From positions 1 through 24,265 of IMG/VR virus record IMGVR_UViG_3300021371_000099: 24,265 nt of DNA, one strand, 5' to 3'. Origin of the DNA: a virus. Position numbers and translations under genes: made by a program. Within the stretch, counting starts at the first letter, position 1. Every line of letters starts with the position of its first letter. This document shows positions 17,372 to 23,580 of this stretch, piece after piece. Under the pieces are notes generated by a model that was not told the DNA's origin, did no database searches, and was given only the letters and a program-made list of their open reading frames with translations.

Positions 17372-17778
17372 TAGTTAAAATTTAAATTTAAAGTATCTTC
17401 AATAGCAGTATTTATAACATTATAATATATTTGTACTGTTACTTCATTATTGTCTGGGTTAGATAAAACATTTAATTCACTAACATTTACAAGAGGAAAC
17501 TCATTTTTTATTTTTGTATTTATATCTTCTTTTAAGAAATCTAAATTATCAGAATTTATTTGAGAAAATATGAATTGTCTTAAACCACCACCAAATGTTG
17601 GATTACCAGGTCTTTCACCAGGATTAGTTAAAAAGTAATTAATTAGATTATTTTTTATTGCTCGGGCAGTTTGATAATTAGGAGTAAACACACCACCAGC
17701 GTTGAATGGGAGATCTACTCCTATACCAACCCTTGGTCTTAAATCATTAACAAATTGATTTGGTGCTCTAAACGCCAT
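17371..17778 (-). CDS. Baseplate wedge protein, GPW/gp25 family (135 aa)
   Basis: A small baseplate wedge component which, in T4 and in type VI secretion systems, helps nucleate sheath assembly. The 135-aa length matches the family (T4 gp25 is 132 aa). The diagnostic segment is present: NNLINYFLTNPGERP followed by NPTFGGGLRQFIF (about residues 43-71), with the GER..G-P-x-F-G core. The C-terminal part ends in alternating beta strands (EVTVQIYYNVIN). It is followed without a gap by the gp6-like gene and preceded by the 132-aa gene with a one-base gap. One of the most secure calls in the window. Confidence 0.95.
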   Translation of the reverse strand: MAFRAPNQFVNDLRPRVGIGVDLPFNAGGVFTPNYQTARAIKNNLINYFLTNPGERPGNPTFGGGLRQFIFSQINSDNLDFLKEDINTKIKNEFPLVNVSELNVLSNPDNNEVTVQIYYNVINTAIEDTLNLNFN

Positions 17779-17779
17779 A

Positions 17780-18178
17780 TTATATTTTACCTTTCATTAA
17801 ACTCATTATTTGGCTCATATCTACCTCACCTTGAGGTAAACTACCATTTGGGCTAGTTGTATCTATGTTGCCACTCATTTGTAATGGCATTCTATTTGTA
17901 TTTGCACTTATAGTACCATTAGCATCAGGCATCATAGACCCTAATACATTTTGTATATTTTCCCTCATTGCCATTCTATCACCTTCAGGCATAGAAGTTT
18001 GCATTACTGGGTTCATTGGGCCTGGTGCTGCTACATCTGTTGTAGGGGTACCCATTCTGTTTTCATAAACAGTTTGTTTAGGAGAGCGTACAGCTTCCAT
18101 AAGAATGTCTTTCATTTCTTCTTGGATTGCCTCTTTTACAGCTTCCTTTACGATTATTTTTAATTGACTTAGTTTCAT
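17780..18178 (-). CDS. Small protein with amphipathic N-terminal helix, baseplate region (132 aa)
   Basis: A 132-aa protein. The first 34 residues (MKLSQLKIIVKEAVKEAIQE and on) form one strongly helical, charged segment with a repeated K-E-A-V/I pattern. The remainder is Met-, Pro-, Asn- and Gly-rich, low in hydrophobics and probably flexible, with a final helix (DMSQIMSLMKGKI). I recall similar N-terminal helices on small unnamed proteins of marine T4-like phages, but no function. It starts a compact run of genes through gp25 and gp6 to the giant tail protein and lies directly behind a proposed late promoter. A scaffold or chaperone role is possible; not shown. Confidence 0.78.
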   Translation of the reverse strand: MKLSQLKIIVKEAVKEAIQEEMKDILMEAVRSPKQTVYENRMGTPTTDVAAPGPMNPVMQTSMPEGDRMAMRENIQNVLGSMMPDANGTISANTNRMPLQMSGNIDTTSPNGSLPQGEVDMSQIMSLMKGKI

Positions 18179-18183
18179 ATGTT

Positions 18184-18191
18184 TATAAATA
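18184..18191 (-). promoter_or_regulatory. Putative late-promoter octamer TATTTATA upstream of the 132-aa gene and gp25-gp6 block
   Basis: Coding-strand context TTTAATATTTATAAACAT, filling the 18-base gap between the 491-aa and 132-aa genes. Only 5 bases separate it from the ATG at 18178. If it is a -10 element, transcription would begin at or very near the start codon (a leaderless message) or the first ATG would not be used. This makes it the least certain copy by position, though its sequence match is full. Confidence 0.42.
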
Positions 18192-18196
18192 TTAAA

Positions 18197-19672
18197 TTAA
18201 TCTGCTTTTAAATTATTTTGCACTATATAAAATGCTAGTTCATCTAGTAATATTTGATCTTCGGCACTAAATGAAGGTTCTCCCTGTAATATTGTAATTC
18301 CTTGAGAATTTTTACCAATTGCTCTTCTTCTATATTGGTCTCCTACTTTAAATTTTTCTTCTTTTATAACTGAAAGTTCAAATCCATTTACGTTACCTAT
18401 TATTTCATTACCTTGTTGTTCTGAGTTGGTTTTTAATGCTAAAAGTTCAGCATTTATTTCATCCATAGGGAGGGGAGGACTAGTGGATGCACATCCTTCT
18501 ATTAATTCATCAATACGTTTCATATAACTTAATATTATTATTAGAGATATAACTAAAAATACTAAGGATATAATTATAGCTTTTTTAAGTTCTTTAGATA
18601 CATTTGTAAAAGAATCTAATAATTGTTGTAGTTTTTCTAATCGACTAGTCAAAGAATAAGGTACACCTACTCCTAATGGAGCACCCAAGGGTATAGGTAA
18701 TGAATTTATAGTCAGTTTTACCCCTTGTAGTTGGAGAGATATATAAAATAGGACTCCAGCAAGAGTAGTATTTACTGCTATTATTACCCACATTTGATTT
18801 ATTTGTTTAACTATAGAATTTCTTTTTTTAATTAATTCTCTTAATACTTCATTACTAGGACATACTGCTTGTTCTTGTTCTTCTTTTTCTAGTTTAGTAA
18901 TACCAAATATAATCATTAATTGTATAGCTAAAGGAAGTAATTTATTTTGTACTACACCAGCAAATTTTAATACTTGAGATTTTATAGTTAATAAAGCTAA
19001 TTCAGCCGCATCTAAAAGAAATTTATTTGCTTGTATTGCTTTTTTATTTATTTCTTCCTCTACTTTTTCTGCTTCTACTTCAGCAGCCTTTTCTATATTT
19101 AACATTGGAACTATAGGTAAAACTTGGGGTACTTCACCCGCCAATGTTACTAAAGATTGTTTAGCAGGTGCATATCCTTCTAATTGGTAAAAAGTAAAGG
19201 GTTTTAAAATAGCTAATAAAGGTAAAGCACTAATACTTACAGTTCCAAACTTAAGTTCATACTCTCCCTTTTCATCAGTTTTTATGTCTTTATTACCATC
19301 TTTATCATATACATATTCCTTATATGTTTGATCAATTTTTATTCTTTTTACTTTACCTGTTAATCTATTTACTTCACCATTAGGGTCATCAATCTTAATT
19401 TTTCTAGTCTTAGTTACTAATTTCATAGGATATAAAGCAAATTGGGGTTTTACTTTTACTCCTTGGAGAGGTTCATTAGTTTGTTCATCATATATCCTAC
19501 CTTTAACTGTATAAGTAGTGATGACTGGTTTGTATCTTTCAATAAGGGCTTTAGTCATTTGAAAATCCTCTATAGCCCCTGTTACACCCTCAGCAGCAGC
19601 AACTATCTTTTTACCTTTTGGGGATTGGATAAATAATTCACCTAACTCTAATAATTCTTTTTCACCTTCCAT
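18197..19672 (-). CDS. Membrane-spanning baseplate-region protein with carboxypeptidase-regulatory-like domain (491 aa)
   Basis: Not a recognised named family. Residues about 54-180 look like a carboxypeptidase-regulatory-like beta sandwich: TVKGRIYDEQTNEPLQGVKV, then TDEKGEYELKFG, then YQLEGYAPAKQSL. Residues about 195-235 are a charged helix (EKAAEVEAEKVEEEINKKA). Three hydrophobic segments follow at about 243-258, 294-314 (MWVIIAVNTTLAGVLFYISL) and 364-383 (KAIIISLVFLVISLIIILSY). The C-terminus (about 425-491) is soluble: GFELSVIKEEKFKVGDQYRR, then GEPSFSAEDQILLDELAFYI. It begins one base after the hub/spike stop and precedes the gp25 block, so it belongs to the baseplate genes. Membrane helices in such a protein suggest it enters the host envelope during infection, or is membrane-bound during assembly. 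Start ATGGA; no signal peptide. Confidence 0.85.
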   Translation of the reverse strand: MEGEKELLELGELFIQSPKGKKIVAAAEGVTGAIEDFQMTKALIERYKPVITTYTVKGRIYDEQTNEPLQGVKVKPQFALYPMKLVTKTRKIKIDDPNGEVNRLTGKVKRIKIDQTYKEYVYDKDGNKDIKTDEKGEYELKFGTVSISALPLLAILKPFTFYQLEGYAPAKQSLVTLAGEVPQVLPIVPMLNIEKAAEVEAEKVEEEINKKAIQANKFLLDAAELALLTIKSQVLKFAGVVQNKLLPLAIQLMIIFGITKLEKEEQEQAVCPSNEVLRELIKKRNSIVKQINQMWVIIAVNTTLAGVLFYISLQLQGVKLTINSLPIPLGAPLGVGVPYSLTSRLEKLQQLLDSFTNVSKELKKAIIISLVFLVISLIIILSYMKRIDELIEGCASTSPPLPMDEINAELLALKTNSEQQGNEIIGNVNGFELSVIKEEKFKVGDQYRRRAIGKNSQGITILQGEPSFSAEDQILLDELAFYIVQNNLKAD

Positions 19673-19673
19673 A

Positions 19674-21002
19674 TTAGCTAGTTTTTACTTTATTAGATTT
19701 GTGAACTCCGGCTTTTGCTCTATTTAATATATTATCCAAGGTTCCTCCGGCTTGACTTAAAATAGTAGCATAAGATTGTGCAATGGGTACTGAATTTTCT
19801 AGGGCTAAATTACCACATAAAGCTTTTAAACTATTTACTATTGTTATAAAATCATCTATAAATGTATCCCCTAAAATTACAGCTTCAGTAGCATTTGTTT
19901 TTCCTAATGATACTATACCCTTATCCGATATAATATTTATATTTCTATTTTGGGATTGTATTCCCAAATCTTCAATTGATGTTAATACAATTGATTTATT
20001 GGATGAAAATAATATACTATCTGTATGGGTATTAAATAATAATCTTCCAGAATTTAATATTATTTGAGGATTATTGTAAGACTTAGGTGATTGGGGTACA
20101 GGGGAAATAATATTAGAATATGGGATTGTTGATCCTTCTCCTTCTTTTTTCTTAGATACTGCAATATCAAATGGGATGTTTTGGGTAGAAGTTAAATATA
20201 TGGATGTAGGGTCATTGTTTATATCTTCTGTAATAGGTAAATAACCTTCGGATGAACCACTTAGGGGTTGACCATTTTTAATAATAGTAATTGGATCCCC
20301 ATTTTCAGTATTTTTACCTTTAGACCAATTATTTTGTATAATACCTCCAGCTTTAGAAGTATTACCTAATCTAATACTATTACCAAATCTACCTTCAAAT
20401 ATATTATCACCAGCAAATGGTAAAATAGGGTGAATATCTCCTTTTTCCTCAAAGGTACCACCACTATTACCATTTAAATTTATACTTTGTTTTTGTGTTG
20501 TAGGTCTATTTACATTTCCTGCTTCTATAGAGGTATAGGATTTATTTAGAGATGGGGAAAGATTACTATTATTATTTAAACTTATAGGTGCAGCATTTAG
20601 ATGTTGGTTATTCCATAATGCTGTAATACTTACATAAAAATTCTTTAATTGTGACCCAACATCAGGGTTTACATTTGATGGTCCTTTTACAATAAGTACA
20701 TACTCATTAACTAAAGGGTAAGTTTTTAAATTAGGGAATAAAGGAGTAGCTAATTGGACTGTAGAATTATCTGTACTTGTAGAGCCAGGAGATTTAATTT
20801 CAGAAAAGTTAATAGTTCCTATTCCTGACCATTCACCTGTTTTTGAAAATAAATCAGAATTAGAATTAAGATTAATATCTACAACTCGAGCAATTATAAA
20901 TTTACCAATTTGTGAAGTCTCATTATTAACCCCACCCCTACTTGAATTATTATTAGGTGAAGCTTGAAATAATCTAGATATCCCAGTTTTATTTACTGCC
21001 AT
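19674..21002 (-). CDS. Baseplate hub/tail spike protein, gp5/VgrG-like (442 aa)
   Basis: Probably the central hub or membrane-piercing spike under the tail tube. Residues about 30-130 are a beta-rich domain reminiscent of the OB fold of spike proteins (IGKFIIARVVDINLN, YPLVNEYVLIVKGPS). About 198-213 reads GDNIFEGRFGNSIRLG, a motif I recall from marine T4-like hub/spike proteins. From about 311 onward are short alternating strands (PQIILNSGRLLFNT, SILFSSNKSIVLTS, INIISDKGIVSLG) as in the triangular beta-prism or needle of gp5 and VgrG, then AVILGD and a C-terminal KSNKVKTS. No lysozyme domain is seen. I chose ATGGCAG at 21002, which overlaps the 118-aa gene by 14 bases and resembles other starts here. 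An upstream in-frame ATG at 21038 would add 12 residues and a 50-base overlap. Confidence 0.78.
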   Translation of the reverse strand: MAVNKTGISRLFQASPNNNSSRGGVNNETSQIGKFIIARVVDINLNSNSDLFSKTGEWSGIGTINFSEIKSPGSTSTDNSTVQLATPLFPNLKTYPLVNEYVLIVKGPSNVNPDVGSQLKNFYVSITALWNNQHLNAAPISLNNNSNLSPSLNKSYTSIEAGNVNRPTTQKQSINLNGNSGGTFEEKGDIHPILPFAGDNIFEGRFGNSIRLGNTSKAGGIIQNNWSKGKNTENGDPITIIKNGQPLSGSSEGYLPITEDINNDPTSIYLTSTQNIPFDIAVSKKKEGEGSTIPYSNIISPVPQSPKSYNNPQIILNSGRLLFNTHTDSILFSSNKSIVLTSIEDLGIQSQNRNINIISDKGIVSLGKTNATEAVILGDTFIDDFITIVNSLKALCGNLALENSVPIAQSYATILSQAGGTLDNILNRAKAGVHKSNKVKTS

Positions 21003-21345
21003 CTTTAGTTTCCTCGAAGTTATTATTGAGATTTTCAATCTCTTTCATTAATTGTTGTTTTTCTTCTTCCGTTATACCTAATGTATCCCCACTAGAACTA
21101 TTATTAAGCGCGCGTTGTATTATAGTTGACATCTTAATTAATTGTTCATCGTTACGAACGCCAATATCTAAATATTCTTTAATAAGTGGAACAATAAGGG
21201 TTGCATCCCCTATATCATTAATTAAAGGTTTTAGTTCTGAAATTAATCCTGAGATTTGAGTTGCTTTTTTGTTTTGGTTATCGTAAATTTCATTAAGAAT
21301 ATCAGAAAATTTCTTATCACCAAATACTATATTATCTAGAGCCAT
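20989..21345 (-). CDS. Conserved helical protein, first gene of the late structural block (118 aa)
   Basis: A 118-aa, almost entirely helical, charged protein. Key segments are FSDILNEIYDNQNKKATQIS, then ISELKPLINDIGDATLIVPL and VRNDEQLIKMSTIIQRAL. I recall this pattern from unnamed small genes near the baseplate and sigma genes of marine T4-like phages. A baseplate hub assembly factor or chaperone is a reasonable guess because it overlaps the hub/spike gene by 14 bases and is presumably translationally coupled to it. The ATGGC start at 21345 lies 13 bases behind a proposed late promoter. No SD sequence. Function unknown. Confidence 0.82.
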   Translation of the reverse strand: MALDNIVFGDKKFSDILNEIYDNQNKKATQISGLISELKPLINDIGDATLIVPLIKEYLDIGVRNDEQLIKMSTIIQRALNNSSSGDTLGITEEEKQQLMKEIENLNNNFEETKDGSK

Positions 21346-21358
21346 AATGTTATTTTAT

Positions 21359-21366
21359 TATAAATA
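21359..21366 (-). promoter_or_regulatory. Putative late-promoter octamer TATTTATA between the sigma gene and the first structural gene
   Basis: Coding-strand context CCATATTTATAATAAAATAA, 13 bases before the ATG of the 118-aa gene and 17 bases after the sigma-factor stop. Spacing and flank closely match the proximal copy at 2544-2551. Its place at the boundary between the regulatory genes and the baseplate genes is what a late promoter would require. Confidence 0.55.
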
Positions 21367-21382
21367 TGGATATAAAAAGGAC

Positions 21383-22096
21383 TTAGAATCTAGCGTAACC
21401 GTTTTCTAGAAAAAATATGTATTGGGACTTAAATATCCCATAAAGCTTATCAGCAATTTTGGTGATTTTAGGAGTTTTTACATCTATAATCTCACGAATG
21501 TAAATATAAAGTGCCTTTTTATTAAATACCTCTATAGATTCTCTTTTTCTAAATAATTCAAGTATAGCATCTGCTATTTGAGCATCATTTTTCTTTGGAA
21601 ATAATTCATAAATATTTTCAGTAACATGGTGTGTAAATAAATCTATATATTTACTTAATTCTGTATTTTGGGGGTCATCAGTCATACTGTAAGTATGGGT
21701 TGATTTTTCTCCCATCAAGACATCTACTTCTACTTTCTTAATTTTTTTACTATAATTTTTAGTATTATATAATATTAACCAACGTTTAACTATAGTACCA
21801 AAATAGGAATATGCTTTAGTCCCACGTGTTGGGTCAAATAAATGAAATTTAGATAAACAAAAAGTAATTATTTCATGTTGAAGATGTTCTAAGTTTTCTA
21901 CTTCAGTATGGTAAAACTTAAAAGTGTGAATTATATTCTGGGTGAGTTTAAAAAATGCATAATGTATTTCTTTATCATAGATTTTACTCCTAATCTTGGG
22001 ATCAGGCTCGTTATTATATCTTACAATAGCATTTTCAGTGTCTTGGGTAAAGTAATTTTTACTTTTAGGTTTTCTTTTTTTCTTAATTGGTTCCAT
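21383..22096 (-). CDS. Phage RNA polymerase sigma factor, gp55-like (late transcription)
   Basis: A 237-aa protein that probably redirects host RNA polymerase to phage late promoters. Residues 1-14 are a Lys/Arg-rich tail (KKKRKPKSK). About 38-115 resembles sigma-70 region 2: AFFKLTQNIIHTFKFY, ENLEHLQHEIITFCLSKFHL, then FDPTRGTKAYSYFGTIVKRW with the D-x-x-R-G-x-x-x-x-Y-F spacing of phage late sigma factors. The C-terminus (about 175-237) is helical and may hold a reduced region-4-like segment (ITKIADKLYGIFKSQYIFFL). T4 gp55 is 185 aa, so this one is somewhat longer. It overlaps the upstream 98-aa membrane gene by 14 bases. The gene sits directly before the first proposed late promoter. T4 co-activator gp33 and clamp gp45 are not seen in the window. 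Family call from motifs only. Confidence 0.82.
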   Translation of the reverse strand: MEPIKKKRKPKSKNYFTQDTENAIVRYNNEPDPKIRSKIYDKEIHYAFFKLTQNIIHTFKFYHTEVENLEHLQHEIITFCLSKFHLFDPTRGTKAYSYFGTIVKRWLILYNTKNYSKKIKKVEVDVLMGEKSTHTYSMTDDPQNTELSKYIDLFTHHVTENIYELFPKKNDAQIADAILELFRKRESIEVFNKKALYIYIREIIDVKTPKITKIADKLYGIFKSQYIFFLENGYARF

Positions 22097-22379
22097 TATT
22101 GGTGTTGTCAGTTTTAAATTTGGAAATACTTTCTTGTATAACCTTTATTTGTGAAAAAAACCAACCAATTTCATCATCACCTTTAAATATATCTTTTTGA
22201 TCAATCTCATCAAGACGTCTATCTGCATAATTTATTTGCTCATTAAATTCTTCAATATATTTATCTTGATTTATAATAATATCTTCTAATTTTTCCTGTT
22301 TATATAAAAGATTAAAAGTCGTAAATCCAAAGATTACGACTAATAAACCTAGTATTATTAAAATTATTTGTAATATCAT
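22083..22379 (-). CDS. Small single-pass membrane protein with cytoplasmic or periplasmic helix (98 aa)
   Basis: A 98-aa protein. Residues 2-24 form one hydrophobic helix (ILQIILIILGLLVVIFGFTT), then a charged helical region (EKLEDIIINQDKYIEEF) and a conserved-looking end: EIDQKDIFKGDDEIGWFF. The last part, D-x-K-x-x-F-x-x-D-D-E-I-G-x-x-F, resembles small membrane proteins I recall next to sigma genes in marine T4-like phages; their role is unknown. The start overlaps the HD gene stop as ATGA (4 bases), and the stop overlaps the sigma start by 14 bases. It is therefore part of a translationally coupled trio. An uncleaved signal anchor is likelier than a cleaved signal peptide, since no small-residue cleavage site is seen. 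Confidence 0.82.
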   Translation of the reverse strand: MILQIILIILGLLVVIFGFTTFNLLYKQEKLEDIIINQDKYIEEFNEQINYADRRLDEIDQKDIFKGDDEIGWFFSQIKVIQESISKFKTDNTNNGTN

Positions 22380-23146
22380 AAACTATCTAACATATTTTTT
22401 AATCCTGAGCTTGATACATTATTTAAAGCTTTTGTTTTGGTACTCTTATTAGCACTCAATGTATAATTCTTTTTTGGAGTATCCACGCTATTTTGAGAAA
22501 ACTTTGGTAACCATTCAATCTCAAATTCAATACGCGCTGCCATCATATCAGCTTGGTGTAAGATAAATGGAAGAGAGGTGCGTGGTTTTTGTTCTGGCAT
22601 GAATGATTTTAAATATTTCTCATTTGCTGAATCATATAAACCATCATGTGTCTGGATAGCAATCATTTCATTAAAGGTATATTTAATATCATGTTGCTGA
22701 AGTAAAAATAGACCACGATCTGGGACAGCTGCAAAAGGTAATACTTTATTAAACATATAATCTTCACCTAATTTATCGCGTCTCCAATTATCTGTCTGAG
22801 GGATATATGCTTCTTCAGTATCAGAACCCATTTTACCTAAGTCATGGTTGATTGCCGAAAATACCAATTCTTCTTGGGTAAATGTCGTCATATCACAACC
22901 AAACCCTTCCCATACAGCGGACATGGCTAAAGCGGCTTTTACAACTCTATTAACGTGATCTACGTACCCACCTGGGAATGCTGAATGGTATTCTTTTTTA
23001 TGTGCCGCTGGCATTAATATAATACGATCCTCATATTTTTTATAGAAATCAAGTAAACGTTGTTTACGATCTCCAGTAATATATGTTTCAATGTTAGTGT
23101 TGAATTCGATCCAATTAGCTTGGATTTTTTCTGCTGTTAGACTCAT
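22376..23146 (-). CDS. HD-domain metal-dependent phosphohydrolase (256 aa)
   Basis: HD-superfamily enzyme, probably acting on a nucleotide or nucleotide signal; the substrate is not predictable here. The metal-binding motifs are all present: H64 in GGYVDHVNRV, the H101-D102 doublet in INHDLGKMGSD, then H152 (LLQQHDIKYT) and H167 (IQTHDGLYD), and D200 in LHQADMMAARIEFE. The C-terminal 40 residues (KNYTLSANKSTKTK and on) look flexible. It ends in TGA, overlapping the 98-aa start by 4 bases. The ATG at 23146 follows an A-rich leader without SD, and a 46-aa ORF overlaps its first 32 bases. Neighbourhood with the sigma factor suggests a role in nucleotide metabolism or host takeover rather than in the virion. 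Confidence 0.9.
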   Translation of the reverse strand: MSLTAEKIQANWIEFNTNIETYITGDRKQRLLDFYKKYEDRIILMPAAHKKEYHSAFPGGYVDHVNRVVKAALAMSAVWEGFGCDMTTFTQEELVFSAINHDLGKMGSDTEEAYIPQTDNWRRDKLGEDYMFNKVLPFAAVPDRGLFLLQQHDIKYTFNEMIAIQTHDGLYDSANEKYLKSFMPEQKPRTSLPFILHQADMMAARIEFEIEWLPKFSQNSVDTPKKNYTLSANKSTKTKALNNVSSSGLKNMLDSL

Positions 23147-23255
23147 AACTTTTATTTTTTTTATTTGTAATAACCTTTGTAATAACCTTTACTAACTCCC
23201 CTGTTGGATTGTGTGCTAAAAATCTACCATTTAATTTAGGAGGTATTGATTTCAT
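23115..23255 (-). CDS. Possible very small protein (46 aa), overlapping the HD gene start
   Basis: A 46-codon frame, ATG at 23255 to TAA, reading MKSIPPKLNGRFLAHNPTGE and on, then a duplicated KVIT-KVIT segment and a basic end. It overlaps the first 32 bases of the HD gene in another frame. The frame is also open a further 10 codons upstream to a TTG that follows an in-frame stop, so the start is uncertain. Its composition (PPKLNGRF, NPTGELVKV) looks more protein-like than random AT-rich sequence and it fills what would otherwise be a gap in a tightly packed genome. No function can be proposed. Confidence 0.45.
   Translation of the reverse strand: MKSIPPKLNGRFLAHNPTGELVKVITKVITNKKNKSYESNSRKNPS
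23167..23190. repeat. Perfect 12-base tandem duplication (GTAATAACCTTT x2)
   Basis: Two adjacent identical copies, 23167-23178 and 23179-23190. Inside the 46-aa ORF the unit is a multiple of three, so it keeps the frame and duplicates the residues KVIT. Looks like a recent slippage event. Confidence 0.85.
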
Positions 23256-23265
23256 TACTTCAATT

Positions 23266-23439
23266 TTAGTCTTGTTGTTGTTCAATTAAATCTTGTAACT
23301 CACTTATAATTTCTTGTCCCTTTTGGATAGTAGTAAAAAATACTTCCCTAGATTCTCCTCTTTTAACTATTCCTTGTAAACTATTTAATGTAGAATCTAA
23401 GTTTTCTAATTTCTTGTGTACTAAATTTTTATTTCTCAT
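23266..23439 (-). CDS. Small helical protein (57 aa)
   Basis: A 57-codon frame from ATG at 23439 to TAA. It begins MRNKNLVHKKLENLDSTLNS, with IVKRGESREVFFTTIQKG in the middle and EIISELQDLIEQQQD at the end. The spacing of Leu, Ile and Val is that of an amphipathic or coiled-coil helix, and the residue use matches real genes here. The start has an A-rich leader (AATAAATAAAAATT) like its neighbours. It lies behind a repeat-rich noncoding stretch and could be the first gene of a transcript running through the HD and sigma genes. Not recognised; a small regulator or anti-host protein is possible but unsupported. Confidence 0.65.
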   Translation of the reverse strand: MRNKNLVHKKLENLDSTLNSLQGIVKRGESREVFFTTIQKGQEIISELQDLIEQQQD

Positions 23440-23461
23440 AATTTTTATTTATTAATAACTT

Positions 23462-23477
23462 GGGGTAATCCCACCCC
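23462..23477. other. GC-rich short hairpin in noncoding leader
   Basis: Arms GGGGT and ACCCC around a six-base loop (AATCCC). Five GC-rich pairs stand out in this AT-rich sequence. On the minus strand it lies 22 bases before the ATG of the 57-aa ORF and is followed by AAGTTATTAATAAAT, not by a clean U run, so it is a weak terminator candidate. It may instead be an RNA structure in the leader or a protein-binding site. Confidence 0.35.
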
Positions 23478-23487
23478 CTTACTAAAT

Positions 23488-23512
23488 GTTGAAACGTTGA
23501 AACGTTTTCAAC
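23488..23512. repeat. Nested direct and inverted repeat (GTTGAAAC x2 plus TTTCAAC)
   Basis: Two tandem copies of GTTGAAAC (23488-23495 and 23496-23503). The second copy pairs with TTTCAAC (23506-23512) to give a perfect 7-base inverted repeat with a 3-base loop. Repeated half-sites of this kind are typical of operators; as RNA it is a small hairpin. On the minus strand it is not followed by a U run. It lies in the 141-base noncoding gap before the 57-aa ORF. Confidence 0.55.
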
Positions 23513-23516
23513 CCTT

Positions 23517-23543
23517 TTATTCCCTTTATTTCTTATTCCCTTT
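23517..23543. repeat. Direct repeat of TTATTCCCTTT, 16-base period
   Basis: Two identical 11-base copies at 23517-23527 and 23533-23543. On the minus strand they read AAAGGGAATAA, and a partial third unit (AAAAGGG) follows. This strand-biased purine tract is next to the GTTGAAAC repeat. Possible binding array or relic of slippage. Confidence 0.55.
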
Positions 23544-23580
23544 TTTCCTAAACCCGTATTTTTAATCTACGAAAGGACTT

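Noticed and set aside
17405-19935. Sites reading TATAAATA in coding orientation (T4-like late promoter), for example near 17338, 17405, 17517 and 19928
   Set aside because: Those found lie inside genes and not before gene starts, so they look like chance matches in AT-rich sequence rather than T4-type promoters.
17865-22117. Plus-strand frames of 64-94 codons opposite the 132-aa, 491-aa, spike, 118-aa and sigma genes
   Set aside because: All antisense to better supported genes; none has a plausible domain or an intergenic start.
21376-23580. Nine-base sequence AAGTCCTTT just after the stops of both the sigma gene and the 152-aa gene
   Set aside because: Noted as a possible shared termination or processing signal, but only two copies, no hairpin and no third example after other genes.
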